A stretch of 64,000 nt of DNA from Flagellimonas taeanensis (GCF_003584105.1 NZ_QXFO01000027.1:372001-436000); one strand, 5' to 3'; numbered from the stretch's first letter, positions 33,261-43,514 are shown. Translations and numbers: made by a program. The notes: generated from the letters alone by a model not told the origin.

Positions 33261-34034
33261 TCATTCATCCAGCCATTTTTTGAATTCGGGAGCCTTTGCT
33301 TTGCTCACAATGATTTTTTCGCGGGGTTTGGGTTCCACGTTCACGATGAGCCTTCCGTTAAAATAGAAGTCCAGGTCCTTTACTGCCCGCCGCTGCACAA
33401 TGAACTGGCGGTTGGCCCGGAAAAAGAGTTTGGGCGAGATCTCGGCCCCTACTTTGTCCAAGGTGGAATCGATGACGTATTTTTTGCCATCATCCGTATG
33501 GGCATACATCACTTCCTGCTCGGTGCGGAACCAATGGATCTTGTCCACGGGAAGAGGGATCAGTTTGTTCTGGTAATGGACGAGATAGGCTTCGCGATAA
33601 GATCTGTTTCCGTTGGATTGCAGGTGTTGCAATAACTCTGTCAGTGTATTGCTGTTGATGGAAACTGCTCCCCGGGTGTTCTTGTACTTGTCCAATGCAG
33701 TTGCCACCTCCTCCTTCTGAAATGGTTTTAGGATGTAGTCCAGCCCATTCACCTTGAAGGCTTCCAGGGCATAATGGTCATAGGCGGTAATGAAGATGAT
33801 GGGTACCGAGGGTTTGATGGTTTGGAAAATATCAAATGAAAGCCCATCGATCAACCGGATGTCCATGAACAGCAGGTGGCAATACTGTATGTTTTTCCCA
33901 AGCCATGCCACCGCGCTCTTTACACTGTCCATTTGGTGGAGCACGGTCAGGGAGGGGTCGAGTTCCTTTAGGGTAAATTCGAGATTTCGGGCTATGGCCG
34001 GTTCGTCTTCTATGATGGCGACATTAATGGACAT
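33261..34034 (-). CDS. LytTR-type response regulator
   Basis: A 257-residue two-component regulator. The receiver domain (about 1-120) has the acidic pair near IIEDEPA, the phosphoacceptor aspartate in LLFMDIRLIDGLSF (about 57) and the conserved lysine in YILKPFQKEE (about 103). The C-terminal LytTR DNA-binding domain (about 150-255) includes HWFRTEQEVMYAHTDDGKKY and FFRANRQFIVQRRAV. Its start overlaps the end of the upstream kinase gene by 11 bases, so the two are coupled. Confidence 0.93.
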   Translation of the reverse strand: MSINVAIIEDEPAIARNLEFTLKELDPSLTVLHQMDSVKSAVAWLGKNIQYCHLLFMDIRLIDGLSFDIFQTIKPSVPIIFITAYDHYALEAFKVNGLDYILKPFQKEEVATALDKYKNTRGAVSINSNTLTELLQHLQSNGNRSYREAYLVHYQNKLIPLPVDKIHWFRTEQEVMYAHTDDGKKYVIDSTLDKVGAEISPKLFFRANRQFIVQRRAVKDLDFYFNGRLIVNVEPKPREKIIVSKAKAPEFKKWLDE

Positions 34035-35067
34035 GTTGGGTTGGGTTTAAGGGCAGTTTTACAGTAAAATGGTCGTCGGTCTTTTCAATTTCAATGGGTG
34101 TTCCCATCAATATTTGGTAGCGTTCGTTGAGGTTCAGCAACCCGATGCCAGTGGAGGGTTCCTTGTATGTGGCCTCTTTCAGGGTATTTCGAAAGATCAG
34201 GGTTCCTTCATCCAAAAGCACATCGATGTGCAATGGACTTTCCTTGGAGACAAAATTGTGCTTCACCGCATTTTCCAACAAGGGTTGGAGCGACATGTGC
34301 GGTAATTTTTTCTGGGAGCCGATAGGGATGTCAATGTGTATGATGAGCGCATCTTCAAAACGCATTTTGAGCAATTGGATGTTGGATTCCAAAAGTTCCA
34401 GTTCCTTGTCCAGCCCGATGAGTTGCTCTTGATGGTTACCGAGGGAATATCGGAACACCTTGGACAGGTGCGTGATGTAGTCCTGTGCCTTTTGTGGGTT
34501 TTCGCGGACCAAGGCAGACAGGCTGCTCAGGGCGTTGAACAAAAAATGGGGATTGATCTGTGCCCTCAAGTTTTTGATCTCTGCATCGAAATAGGCTGTT
34601 TTTAACTGTTCGTTTTCCAGTTCCTTCATTTTTTGCATCCGGTTGAGGAGCATAATCTTGACCAATATCGCGATTAGGGCCAGACTGGTGGCAAACCTGA
34701 AAAAGTACCCAAGGCGATAAAATCTGGGGTTGGGAGCATTCTGAAAGATCAATTTTTGGGTAATCATGGCCAAGAACAGGAATCCGAAAAAGAAGGCCAG
34801 GTTATATAGTACATTTTTGGTCCTTGCCTTGGTACCCGATCTGTTTGTCCAATCGAGCCATTGCAGGTTCAAGAGTCCCAAAAAATAACAAAAGGCAAAA
34901 TGGAACAGGGTCTGGTAGGCGAGTTCCTGTGCGTTGAAGATCCAGGGCAGGCCTATCTTCTGGGCCTCTCCGGGGAGCAGTACCAATAATTTGTGGGCGT
35001 TGAGGGCCAAGGCCACAAAGACCGAGGTCAGGACCAATACCCTTTTTTCAGCTTTGGAGATCTTCAT
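34024..35067 (-). CDS. LytS/YehU-type sensor histidine kinase
   Basis: A 347-residue membrane sensor; ATG 35067 is preferred over a longer frame to 35094. Four helices in the first 130 residues form the input region, followed by a coiled segment and the His-kinase domain of the LytS group: LRAQINPHFLFNALSSLSAL carries the phosphorylated histidine, and LQPLLENAVKHNF and GIGLLNLNERYQILMG are the ATP-binding boxes. It pairs with the overlapping LytTR regulator. No target genes or peptide-signal genes are nearby, so the stimulus is unknown. Confidence 0.92.
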   Translation of the reverse strand: MKISKAEKRVLVLTSVFVALALNAHKLLVLLPGEAQKIGLPWIFNAQELAYQTLFHFAFCYFLGLLNLQWLDWTNRSGTKARTKNVLYNLAFFFGFLFLAMITQKLIFQNAPNPRFYRLGYFFRFATSLALIAILVKIMLLNRMQKMKELENEQLKTAYFDAEIKNLRAQINPHFLFNALSSLSALVRENPQKAQDYITHLSKVFRYSLGNHQEQLIGLDKELELLESNIQLLKMRFEDALIIHIDIPIGSQKKLPHMSLQPLLENAVKHNFVSKESPLHIDVLLDEGTLIFRNTLKEATYKEPSTGIGLLNLNERYQILMGTPIEIEKTDDHFTVKLPLNPTQHVH

Positions 35068-35146
35068 GGAATAAAAGTACAAAGGCTTCCCCAATCTACA
35101 TCAGTCGATCAAGAAAGCCCAAGTTGATGAATGGAAAAACTGCTTT

Positions 35147-35503
35147 TTAGGATTTTTTCTGCTGTTTGTAGCGATCTTTCATCATTTCGCGGTTCTCTTT
35201 TTGGAGTTCCTTGTAGGTCTCGAACTCACTTTCGGTCAGCAAGGCCTCCATCTCCTTGTTCTTGCTGTCCTGTATTGCCTTCAGTTCCTTGAACTTGGAC
35301 ATTCTGGAAACCTCGCTCTCACGGGTGGCCTTGATCTTTTCAAAATATTTCTCACTGATCTCCACAAAGGCGTCCTTTTTGTCCCCGCTCAGTTGAAGGG
35401 CCTCGATCTGTTTATCCAGAATTTTCGAATAGGTCCCTTCATCGTCCTGTGAAAATCCAAGGGCGAAAGAGAACAACATAAGGGCCAAAACAATTTTTTT
35501 CAT
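35147..35503 (-). CDS. Small secreted coiled-coil protein
   Basis: A 118-residue exported protein from ATG 35503, with signal peptide MKKIVLALMLFSFALGFSQ. The mature part is nearly all charged helix (for example SEFETYKELQKENREMMKDR), probably one long coiled coil, as in small periplasmic chaperone-like or Spy-like proteins. No family is firmly recognised. The longer upstream frame adds an implausible leader. Confidence 0.7.
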   Translation of the reverse strand: MKKIVLALMLFSFALGFSQDDEGTYSKILDKQIEALQLSGDKKDAFVEISEKYFEKIKATRESEVSRMSKFKELKAIQDSKNKEMEALLTESEFETYKELQKENREMMKDRYKQQKKS

Positions 35504-35739
35504 GATGTGTTTTTTTAAATGATACGGCAATATTAGATTTATGCTGTGCACGTTCTGTCTAGGAAATGGGTGAAACGACCACATCTAGGGTTGAACCTTC
35601 TTTTTTGAGGGTCGTTCCGATTCTTGATCAAGATTCGTACAACCTATAGACTTTTTTGGGGATAAAAGGTTTAACGTGAATTTAACTATGGAGTTGAAGG
35701 GAAAGCAATGCCATGATATAAAACGTTAACAATTTTTCT

Positions 35740-35747
35740 TATTTTTG
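35740..35747 (+). promoter_or_regulatory. Candidate -7 box of the cysteine-less thioredoxin gene
   Basis: TATTTTTG fits TAnnTTTG, 20 bases before the ATG at 35768; no good -33 TTG. Confidence 0.45.
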
Positions 35748-35767
35748 ACCGTAAACCTTTAGAATTC

Positions 35768-36064
35768 ATGTCCAAATTTGGTGAACTCATAGATGTAAAG
35801 GTCCCCGTACTGTTGGACTTTTATGCGGAATGGAACGAACAGTCCACTTCCATGCATCCTGTACTGCGAGATGTGGCCGCTGCCCTTGGCGATAAGGGAA
35901 AAGTGATAAAAATCGATGTGGACAAGAACAAGGAGCTTTCACAGGCCCTTCGGATAAAAGGACTGCCCACCTTGATGATCTACAAAAAAGGCGAAATGGT
36001 CTGGCGGCAGAGCGGCGAACAGGACGCCAATACGCTGATAGGCATTTTGAACGAATATATCTAA
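35768..36064 (+). CDS. Thioredoxin-fold protein lacking the CxxC motif
   Basis: A 98-residue protein with full thioredoxin fold: VPVLLDFYAEW (about 12-22), then the active-site place reads WNEQS (22-26) instead of W-C-x-x-C, so both redox cysteines are absent, and there is no cysteine anywhere else. The cis-proline motif IKGLPTLMIYKKGE (about 63-76) is kept. It therefore cannot act as a disulfide reductase; a binding or chaperone role is possible. No signal peptide. It has its own promoter box and terminator, a single-gene unit. Confidence 0.9.
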   Translation: MSKFGELIDVKVPVLLDFYAEWNEQSTSMHPVLRDVAAALGDKGKVIKIDVDKNKELSQALRIKGLPTLMIYKKGEMVWRQSGEQDANTLIGILNEYI

Positions 36065-36070
36065 AAAGAA

Positions 36071-36098
36071 AAGCGAGGTTTTTACCTCGCTTTTTTTA
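36071..36098. terminator. Bidirectional terminator
   Basis: Stem AAGCGAGGT/ACCTCGCTT with a TTTT loop, followed by a T run. It sits between the convergent thioredoxin-fold gene and DUF2723 gene. Confidence 0.9.
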
Positions 36099-36099
36099 T

Positions 36100-39000
36100 T
36101 TACGGTTGTAGTGCTGGGTCTTCCTCTATGGGCCTTAGGGTATCCAACGGAATGGAGTCCTCCATGTCAGGGTCTATGCCCAAAGGTTCTTCCAGTAGAT
36201 CTTCTTCATCTTCGCCTTCCACAAATTGGGAGAACTTGTCGATGTACTCATTAAAGATCAAGGTTTCGGACTCTGCCAATTCCCTGTCTTGGTTCTCGAT
36301 CAGGATATCGATGTTCCTTCGGTATGCCTGCATATCGGCCAAGATATCTTCCATCTTCTCGTATTGTTCGTCCAAGGGGATGTTGGCGTAATATTCCAGA
36401 CGTTCCTGATATATTTTTTTCAACTTTCGGTAAACTTCACGTGCTTTTTCGGTCTCGCCCACTTTGTAATAACCATCCACAAAGGGTTCCACAAAGGCAT
36501 AGAAGCCAAAATGTTCCACAGGCATGTTCGTCATGGCAATGTCAATGACACTTTTGGCCTTGTCTATCTTTTTCTCCTCGATCAGAGTCTCCATCAATCG
36601 GGCAATATTGCTTCTGAAAGACAGTCCCTGCGAGCGGGTCTGGGGGTCGTGGTAGATCTTGTCACTGCCAGAATTGCCCCACTCCCATTTTTTCACAATG
36701 TCATAGGTCAGTTCCGCATCGATGCGGCCCATTTCAAATGAATTTCTGTTTGGGGTCCTAATGGGCACCAGTTTATAGACAAGTCCGTCCATTTGAAGGT
36801 AATCCTTCATCCAGATATACTCGGCACTGTCAAAACTACCGCCTGAGAAATAGATTGGACGCTTCCAATCATTGTTGGCAATGAGGTCCAGCATCATGAT
36901 GCGGTTCTTGGGCAGTGCACTTTGTGGAAGGTCAATGTCGATATAGTCCACGATTAACGCGGAATCTTTCTCTTTGACCAAGCCGCTTTCCAGCACATTC
37001 TGTTTGTTCACAGGAATCCTGATCTTATTGGTGGGGTAGTACACAATGTCCAGGTTGTTTTCCGGATATGCACTGAGATCCGCCCCACGACTTTCCAAAA
37101 TATGCCTGAATTTGGTCTGTGGTTTGTCGCTCCCTACCCAGTTCATAAAATCCTTGATGGCCCACCTACTATCAGTGATCCCTTGGTAATAGATGGCATC
37201 CCTGGTCCCGTACCGGTATTTGTCGTGCGTCAATTGGGACGGGATGGGGTCACTTTCATAGGCTTTGCTCTTCATTTGGTCAATGTACCAATCCGTGGCA
37301 AAAAGACTGGTGTTGATGATACGGACATCGGTACGGTAATTTTCGATTTCCTGGATGTACCACAGCGGGAAGGTGTCGTTGTCACCTATGGTGAACAGAA
37401 TGGCGCCAGCATCTTCCTTGCAGGAATCCAGATAGGCTTTTGCAGTGGAAGGAGCGGTATACCGGTCGGAACGATCATGGTCGTCCCAGTTCTGTGCGGC
37501 CATGAGTAACGGAACGGCCAATAGGCACAGAATAGTAATTGCGGGGGCCGCTATTTTCGGGGTCAACAGTTTTTTGAACTCTTCGTAAAGTCCAAATACC
37601 CCAATCCCGATCCATATGCAGAACACATAGAAGGATCCCACTAGGGAATAGTCCCTTTCCCGGGGCTGGAAGATATAAGGATTGGTATAAAACTGAATGG
37701 CAAGTCCGGTGAACATGAAAAATATGAACAATACCCAGAATTGCTTTGGGTTTCTGGAAATCTGGAAAACAATGCCCAGAATACCCAATAGTAGTGGCAA
37801 AAAGAAGTAGGTGTTACGTCCTTTATTGTCCGTCCAGTCGCTTGGAAGGTTCTCTTGACTGCCCAAGCGGAGACTGTCCACAAAGCCGATGCCGCTGAGC
37901 CAATCGCCATTTTCATCGTAGCGACCCTGTACATCGTTCTGTTTGCCCACAAAATTCCACATGAAATAGCGCATGTACATATAGCCGAACTGGAACTCGA
38001 ACATATAGCGGAGGTTCTGTCCAAGTGTGGGCGGCTCCACTTCGATGTACTCTCCAAATTCCCGAAGGAAACGGATATATTGCTCAGAATCAAGTTCTCC
38101 TTGGGCGTAGGCCGTTTTGAACTGGTTGACGGCTTCCCTGAGGTCATTGTTGGAGATGTATTCGGATTTGATACGGAAGTTTAGCACACCAAAATAGCGC
38201 ATGTAGTTTTCGGCATGTTGATCGCTCCACATTCGGGGCAGCAGTCCCACATGCTTTTCGTTGGGTCCCGGAACGGCATCCTTGTACTTGTTCACGATGA
38301 CATATTTGCCCAGTTCCAGATCCTTTTCGTATTTGGGGCTATCGTCCCTGTCCTCGCCAGATGGGGCGAAGGTATCCGAATAGTAGGCCCCATATACCGG
38401 ACTGTCCACGCCAGGATACTGTTCCCTGTTGTAATAGGCCAGAAGTGCACGTGCATCGGCAGGATTGTTCTCATTGACCACCGTTTTGGCGTTGGCCCTG
38501 ATGGGGAGCATCAACCATGAGGAAAAACCAAGGAAGAGGAACATCAGGCACATAATGATCAAGTGCCCACTGTAAAAGTTGTGCTTTCTGGTGTATCGAA
38601 GGCCAAAATAGAAGGCTGCAATAAATACCAATCCCATGATGATAGAACCGGAATTGAACGGAAGCCCAATTTCATTGATGAAAAAGACCTCGCTCCAACC
38701 AAAGAGCTCCAGTACATAGGTGAGCGAAAATTTATAGACCAATATCAAAATGGCCACTACAATAATGTTGGCCAATAGGAAGTACTTGACCGTAGTGGTC
38801 TTGTATTTTTTGAAATAATATAACAGACCAATCGAGGGAATGGCCAAAAAGCCCATGAACTGTATGCCAAAGGTAAGACCTACCACGAAGCAAATGAGCA
38901 AAAGCCATCGATGCCCTCTTGGATCGTCCAGATTGTCCGTCCATTTTAGCCCCAGCCATAGTAAAAGGGCCATGATGAGACTGGCCATGGCATAGACCTC

Positions 39001-39438
39001 GGTCTCCACGGCATTGAACCAAAAACTATCGGAAAAGGTAAAGGCCAGTGCGCCGACCAGACCGCTTCCCAAAATGGCAATGGCCCTGCTGTTCGTCATA
39101 GGGCTTTTGCTAGTAATGAGTTTTTGGGTCAGGTTGGTTATGGTCCAGAAAGTGAACAATACGGTAAAAGCACTGGATACTATGGACACGGCGTTGACCA
39201 TCAAAGCTATCTTGGATGGGTCGCCAAAGGCGAACATGGCAAAAAAGGCACCTATCATTTGGAGTAAAGGAGCTCCAGGAGGGTGTCCCACCTGCAATTT
39301 GGCAGAAGTGGAAATGTATTCCCCGGCATCCCAAAAACTTCCTGTGGGTTCTACGGTTAGGGCGTAAACGATAAAGGCAATGGCAAAGGATGTCCATCCT
39401 AGGATGGTATCCCATTTTCTAAAGTTTTTTTCGAACAT
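36100..39438 (-). CDS. DUF2723-family membrane protein
   Basis: A 1112-residue integral membrane protein; ATG 39438 (MFEKNFRKWDTILGW) is chosen over an upstream frame start at 39519. The N-terminal 300 residues carry about nine helices with GSFWDAGEYISTSAKLQVGH (about 33-52) and HPPGAP, the acidic first-loop pattern of glycosyltransferase-C-type proteins. A large periplasmic part lies between and after further helices, with TPR-like sequence near the C terminus (KAREVYRKLKKIYQERLEYY). The family is common in Bacteroidetes; a protein or lipid glycosyltransferase activity is likely but not proven here. Confidence 0.85.
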   Translation of the reverse strand: MFEKNFRKWDTILGWTSFAIAFIVYALTVEPTGSFWDAGEYISTSAKLQVGHPPGAPLLQMIGAFFAMFAFGDPSKIALMVNAVSIVSSAFTVLFTFWTITNLTQKLITSKSPMTNSRAIAILGSGLVGALAFTFSDSFWFNAVETEVYAMASLIMALLLWLGLKWTDNLDDPRGHRWLLLICFVVGLTFGIQFMGFLAIPSIGLLYYFKKYKTTTVKYFLLANIIVVAILILVYKFSLTYVLELFGWSEVFFINEIGLPFNSGSIIMGLVFIAAFYFGLRYTRKHNFYSGHLIIMCLMFLFLGFSSWLMLPIRANAKTVVNENNPADARALLAYYNREQYPGVDSPVYGAYYSDTFAPSGEDRDDSPKYEKDLELGKYVIVNKYKDAVPGPNEKHVGLLPRMWSDQHAENYMRYFGVLNFRIKSEYISNNDLREAVNQFKTAYAQGELDSEQYIRFLREFGEYIEVEPPTLGQNLRYMFEFQFGYMYMRYFMWNFVGKQNDVQGRYDENGDWLSGIGFVDSLRLGSQENLPSDWTDNKGRNTYFFLPLLLGILGIVFQISRNPKQFWVLFIFFMFTGLAIQFYTNPYIFQPRERDYSLVGSFYVFCIWIGIGVFGLYEEFKKLLTPKIAAPAITILCLLAVPLLMAAQNWDDHDRSDRYTAPSTAKAYLDSCKEDAGAILFTIGDNDTFPLWYIQEIENYRTDVRIINTSLFATDWYIDQMKSKAYESDPIPSQLTHDKYRYGTRDAIYYQGITDSRWAIKDFMNWVGSDKPQTKFRHILESRGADLSAYPENNLDIVYYPTNKIRIPVNKQNVLESGLVKEKDSALIVDYIDIDLPQSALPKNRIMMLDLIANNDWKRPIYFSGGSFDSAEYIWMKDYLQMDGLVYKLVPIRTPNRNSFEMGRIDAELTYDIVKKWEWGNSGSDKIYHDPQTRSQGLSFRSNIARLMETLIEEKKIDKAKSVIDIAMTNMPVEHFGFYAFVEPFVDGYYKVGETEKAREVYRKLKKIYQERLEYYANIPLDEQYEKMEDILADMQAYRRNIDILIENQDRELAESETLIFNEYIDKFSQFVEGEDEEDLLEEPLGIDPDMEDSIPLDTLRPIEEDPALQP

Positions 39439-39558
39439 AGAACTGGTCGTTAACCGAATTGTGGCGAATTTAGTAAATATAGAACAGAAGGGTGGCCATT
39501 TTTGGAAAAGCTTTAACAACAGGTTCCAATAAAAATAGGTTTTAAACTTGTCAAAATA

Positions 39559-39589
39559 TTTGTTGAAACCAAAGTTTGTTATAAATTTG
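39559..39589 (+). promoter_or_regulatory. Promoter of tRNA-Gln
   Basis: TTTG (39559-39562), exactly 19 bases, then TAAATTTG (39582-39589), a full match to the Bacteroidetes consensus. It lies 42 bases before the mature tRNA. Confidence 0.8.
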
Positions 39590-39631
39590 CACGCTCAAAA
39601 GCTGAATCAAGTTTAGCTTTGATTATGGTAC

Positions 39632-39703
39632 TGGCCTATGGTGTAATTGGCAACACTACTGATTTTGGTTCAGTCATTCTAGGTTCGAGTCCTAGTAGGC
39701 CAA
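39632..39703 (+). tRNA. tRNA-Gln (anticodon TTG)
   Basis: A 72-base cloverleaf: acceptor TGGCCTA (39632-39638) pairs with TAGGCCA (39696-39702), with discriminator A at 39703. The anticodon stem ACTGA/TCAGT encloses loop TTTTGGT, giving anticodon TTG, which reads CAA and CAG. The T arm CTAGG-TTCGAGT-CCTAG is standard. CCA is not encoded. A strong terminator follows. Confidence 0.95.
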
Positions 39704-39704
39704 C

Positions 39705-39741
39705 AAAAAAGCCCCCCGCAACCTAGCGGGGGGCTTTTTAT
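39705..39741. terminator. Bidirectional terminator after tRNA-Gln
   Basis: Stem GCCCCCCGC/GCGGGGGGC (39711-39719, 39726-39734) with an AACCTA loop, A run on the left and T run on the right. It also ends the convergent large secreted-protein gene. Confidence 0.92.
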
Positions 39742-39758
39742 TTTGTTGTAGTGTGCCA

Positions 39759-42700
39759 TTAATTTTTGTTCACCCTATACGTAATCTTCCTGTTGGTGAT
39801 CACCGTTCCCACACTAAGGGTAAGTACGGCCCCATTGGAGGTCAGGGCATCACAGGAAGCTGTTGAATTGGAGACCAGAACACGGAATACATATCCATTT
39901 TTGCCCATGTCGGGGGCATTTACGGTAAGATTGGCCGTTTGGGTGCCCGAATATTCAGCTCCGTCGGAAATGGGAGCAAAACTGCTTCCCCCATCGGTAC
40001 TCACTTCCCATTGATAGGTGTCCGTACCGCTTGCCGTAACCGTAAAGTTTCCGTTGGCACCCACAACAATGTTTTGGTCAGCAGGCTGTGCAGCTACCGA
40101 AAACGGGGTCACTGTGATGGTCTGCTGCACATCAAAAGTATTGCCGGCATCATCAGTGATCCTATAAGTGCGGGTTATGGTCTCTGGGTTGGAGCCACCA
40201 TCGCTCACATCACTGATAAAGGTAACGGTGGGGTCTGAATCACAATTGTCCGCCTCGTCCGTGATCACGGTCACGTCAGCGGCCGGAATATCATCGGAAC
40301 AATACACATTGATAGGAGCAGGGCTGCTTGCAGTAGGCGCAACGTTCTCAACGGTTATTGAAGTGGTTGCGGCAATGTTGGGACCTAGCGGGTCTCCGGG
40401 CATGCCACCGTATTCCACCAAATAACCTTTGGGTTGATAATCGCCACTGGCCGCTCCGGCGTTGGAGAGGTCGTTCCAGGAACCTGGTGCACCAACTCCT
40501 GGTGCGGTGATGTGTGCATAATCTTCATCTCCTGAATTGTTGGGTTCCCCGCCGTTCCAGAACTCGTAGGCAAAGGCCGTGCCGCCTGCATTCCCTCTCC
40601 AGAACATTGTGCCTGCTTCGGGGCCTGTCACCCAATACCAATCCCCTTCTACGGCTGCATCACTGGCCCCGATCCATCCTGCACCGGGTGCCTGCGATCC
40701 GAGGAGATCGGATTCGTCTTGAACGGAAATCGTGGCCAAATATCCTTGTAGCCCATAAAAGGTGCGTAATGCCGCGGCATCCCGGGCCGATGTCCAGGTA
40801 ATGCCCAATGAGGGTACATATTCATAATAGTGCCCTGTGGAGGCCAAATAATTGGCTTCGTTCAGGACTATGGAAAAACTTCTGGTATTTCCGCTGGCGA
40901 CCGTACCCGTGGTCTGGAACATGACGGCACTCACGGCTGCCTCAAATTCGGCCAAGGTTGCTGGTCCCTCCAAGGTCAATCTTCCTTCGGAAGCGCTCCA
41001 GCTTGCTGTGATATTGGGGTGTGACCCGGTCAGGGTCAACAGATCGCCTGTATTATCATAATTGGAGGTTATCTGAACGTATACAGCATCCAAAGTGCTG
41101 CTGTCAGGATCGGTAATGGAAACACTCTCAACAACGGCAATTGGGTCGCCAGGGCAAAATATTTGGTCGCCGGTCGCTGTTATGGATGGAGGTTGGTTGC
41201 CATCATCGGTGTCATCCCTGAAATCCAGGTCCCCGCCTGTGGATACATCGCCATCGGAGTCGGGGAGCATCAACGAACCCCCATTGGTGTTCAGTGGATT
41301 GTCAATTCTGCCCCCTGGATCGCTATAATCGGTTGAGGTGTCCATAGCATTATCAAGTCCATCACCATCGCTATCTGTGCCCGTGAGGGTCAACGTGGCC
41401 TCGGTGGTGTCGCTTGTGCCGTCATTGTCACTATCGGTATCCATAAAATCAGGTGTTCCATCCCCGTCGATGTCCACAGGGGATATGCCAGCAGCTTCAT
41501 AGGCATCGTCCAATCCATTGTTGTTGGCATCTATACCCGATGGGGCAATATAATTTAAAGAAGCCTGTGCCTCCACATTATCGGGAATACCATCCCCGTC
41601 ACTGTCCAAATCCTGATAGTTGGGAATGCCATCCCCGTCGGTGTCCACAGTACTGCAATCCACAGTACCTCCATAGCTGGCTCCATAAACCCTCGCGCCA
41701 GTTTGATAGGCCATCACCCGGAAAGATTGAAAGTTGCTTTGGGAAACATTGAACGTGATTTCTGTTATGGATCCAAATGGAACATCAGTGGCATCTGCCA
41801 GATAGTTGCCATTGGTATATTGGATCTGCATATCTGTAATGCCACTACCATTATTTGCATTAGGGTCCGCTGCCAAGAAAACACTAACGGTGGTCCCCAT
41901 GGGTATAACTTGGGCAAACTGTAAAGAGATTATGGATTGTCCTTGATAGGTCGAAGTCGAGTTTGCGGCATAAGTGGTCCCGGGGTTTCCCTCCGCATTG
42001 GACGGATTGTTGAAATACTGCACATTGGTCGCGGTCTGCACAAAGTTTCCGCTTGTTCCCCCACATTCATCGGTATCCAAAATGCCGTCATTATCGTCAT
42101 CGATATCCACATCATCACCAATGCCGTCGCCATCCAAGTCGGCCACTGCTACGCTACAATTGGAATAGAGCTTGGAGAAAGGGATGTCTTGTTTCGAAAT
42201 AGAGGGTCCCTGATATTGTACGGATAGGTTTTCGCTGCCGCCATTTTCAAAGAAAAGCACGGTGATATCATGCAATCCAGAGGCCAACGTTATGCTTCCC
42301 GATCTTTCCTGGGATCCATGTGCACCATCGTTGTTCACTACTTGGGTGCCATCGATGTAGAGTTTTGAACCGTCGTCCGACGTTGTATAAAAGGTATAAC
42401 TGCCCGGGCTGTCAATTTGGATATAACCTCTGTAACGGATGCTGAAATTGTCCGTATCTCCGGGGTCTTCTTGGTTTTGGAGCGCATCGACATCGAAACT
42501 GGTGAATACGCCAGATGCCAGGGCACCAGAGATTGGGATATTGTCCACAGTAGCACCTGATGGGGAACTATCATAAAACTCAAAGTCGATTTCTCCGTTA
42601 CAGATGCCTGAAACCCCTTCCACAATAACATTGTCAATAAAATATTGCTCGTTATTGTTATTGTTGTACATCCTTGCCCTGATTTCGAGGGAAGTGTTTC

Positions 42701-43175
42701 CAGATGCGGATAGGTTAACCGTGTAAGAAGAATTAAGAGGGTTTGAATAGGATCCGGATCTATTTACAAACTGTTGCCAAGAGCCACCGTCAATACGGTA
42801 TTCCCCAATAAAGTAATCCTGTCCATCATCCATTCGGTTAGGGTCATTTACCCTAGTATCCATACTAAAGCTGATAAAAGAGTACCCTGTAATGTTGATG
42901 GAGTTAACCTGCCAAGTCCCTTCTGAGCCTAAATTCCTACCCCTAAGTTCGTTGTTCTGGACAGATAGGCTGTTTCCTCTGTCGGTGGTCCAACTTGAGG
43001 CTGACGGTCCTGTGGCGGTGCCGCTTTGGGTGTTGTTGGAATAATTGAAGTTTTCACTCCAAAGCGTGGTCTGGGAAAACAGGGACAAAGTCCCTTGCAG
43101 AAAGAAGACAATTAAAAGTGTCCTGCCAACAGTCAAACCACGGCTTGGATGTCCACTACTAGAAAATATTCCCAT
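39759..43175 (-). CDS. Large secreted PA14/C-type-lectin/TSP3 protein
   Basis: A mosaic surface protein, 1138 residues from ATG 43175. A TTG at 43136 is an alternative start; it would give a tighter signal peptide ([15 protein letters not shown]) and a normal leader from the promoter box at 43179. Domains in order: a jelly-roll sandwich (about 35-185), a PA14-like domain (about 195-335, with [11 protein letters not shown]), calcium-binding thrombospondin-3 repeats (about 345-370 and 510-665, many DxDGDGIxD units), a cadherin-like stretch, a C-type lectin domain (about 780-925, [15 protein letters not shown] and [10 protein letters not shown]), an HYR-like domain and an Ig-like domain. It ends [14 protein letters not shown], not an obvious T9SS sorting domain. 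Likely a carbohydrate- or surface-binding adhesin. Confidence 0.83.
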   Translation of the reverse strand: MGIFSSSGHPSRGLTVGRTLLIVFFLQGTLSLFSQTTLWSENFNYSNNTQSGTATGPSASSWTTDRGNSLSVQNNELRGRNLGSEGTWQVNSINITGYSFISFSMDTRVNDPNRMDDGQDYFIGEYRIDGGSWQQFVNRSGSYSNPLNSSYTVNLSASGNTSLEIRARMYNNNNNEQYFIDNVIVEGVSGICNGEIDFEFYDSSPSGATVDNIPISGALASGVFTSFDVDALQNQEDPGDTDNFSIRYRGYIQIDSPGSYTFYTTSDDGSKLYIDGTQVVNNDGAHGSQERSGSITLASGLHDITVLFFENGGSENLSVQYQGPSISKQDIPFSKLYSNCSVAVADLDGDGIGDDVDIDDDNDGILDTDECGGTSGNFVQTATNVQYFNNPSNAEGNPGTTYAANSTSTYQGQSIISLQFAQVIPMGTTVSVFLAADPNANNGSGITDMQIQYTNGNYLADATDVPFGSITEITFNVSQSNFQSFRVMAYQTGARVYGASYGGTVDCSTVDTDGDGIPNYQDLDSDGDGIPDNVEAQASLNYIAPSGIDANNNGLDDAYEAAGISPVDIDGDGTPDFMDTDSDNDGTSDTTEATLTLTGTDSDGDGLDNAMDTSTDYSDPGGRIDNPLNTNGGSLMLPDSDGDVSTGGDLDFRDDTDDGNQPPSITATGDQIFCPGDPIAVVESVSITDPDSSTLDAVYVQITSNYDNTGDLLTLTGSHPNITASWSASEGRLTLEGPATLAEFEAAVSAVMFQTTGTVASGNTRSFSIVLNEANYLASTGHYYEYVPSLGITWTSARDAAALRTFYGLQGYLATISVQDESDLLGSQAPGAGWIGASDAAVEGDWYWVTGPEAGTMFWRGNAGGTAFAYEFWNGGEPNNSGDEDYAHITAPGVGAPGSWNDLSNAGAASGDYQPKGYLVEYGGMPGDPLGPNIAATTSITVENVAPTASSPAPINVYCSDDIPAADVTVITDEADNCDSDPTVTFISDVSDGGSNPETITRTYRITDDAGNTFDVQQTITVTPFSVAAQPADQNIVVGANGNFTVTASGTDTYQWEVSTDGGSSFAPISDGAEYSGTQTANLTVNAPDMGKNGYVFRVLVSNSTASCDALTSNGAVLTLSVGTVITNRKITYRVNKN

Positions 43176-43178
43176 GAC

Positions 43179-43186
43179 CAAATATA
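43179..43186 (-). promoter_or_regulatory. Candidate -7 box of the large secreted-protein gene
   Basis: The minus strand reads TATATTTG, a full -7 match, only three bases before the ATG at 43175. Either the message is leaderless or translation starts at the TTG at 43136. No -33 TTG at the usual distance. Confidence 0.4.
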
Positions 43187-43410
43187 CTTTTGCAGGTACA
43201 AAACTAGTCGGAGTGTTCTCCATGGAAAATATTTGTTGTGAAATGGAGCTATACCTATGTTAAGCTATGGATACCTATGGTTTCCTACACTGCATTTTGT
43301 CGATGAGATGGAGTCTGTCACGCAAAACAAGGAGTCTTCGGCGATTTGTTGGCTCGCTAGGGCTAAGGCACTCCAATTAAATATTGGGAAAAGAAAGTCT
43401 TTGATTAAAA
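43187..43410. other. Non-coding gap; no gene seen
   Basis: Part of the 339-base divergent region between the large secreted-protein gene and rimP. Apart from promoter boxes at its edges and the rimP leader hairpin, I see no ORF with coding character, repeat or RNA gene here. Confidence 0.6.
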
Positions 43411-43415
43411 GGGGG

Positions 43416-43447
43416 TTGCACAAAAGGTATTAATTGTTGTATATTTG
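43416..43447 (+). promoter_or_regulatory. Promoter of rimP-nusA-infB
   Basis: TTG (43416-43418), 21 bases, then TATATTTG (43440-43447), a good Bacteroidetes promoter match. Transcription would start near 43453, about 25 bases before the leader hairpin. Confidence 0.7.
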
Positions 43448-43476
43448 CACCACTGAACGGATATAAAAGTATTCAT

Positions 43477-43504
43477 GAGGGGACTTCTAGTCCCCTCTTT
43501 TATT
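43477..43504 (+). terminator. Leader terminator/attenuator of rimP-nusA-infB
   Basis: Perfect 9-bp stem GAGGGGACT/AGTCCCCTC (43477-43485, 43489-43497) with a three-base TCT loop, followed by TTTTATT. It lies between the promoter and the rimP ATG at 43515, so it would stop transcription before the first gene unless read through. No gene ends just upstream that would need it. Confidence 0.7.
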
Positions 43505-43514
43505 CTGAATTGTT

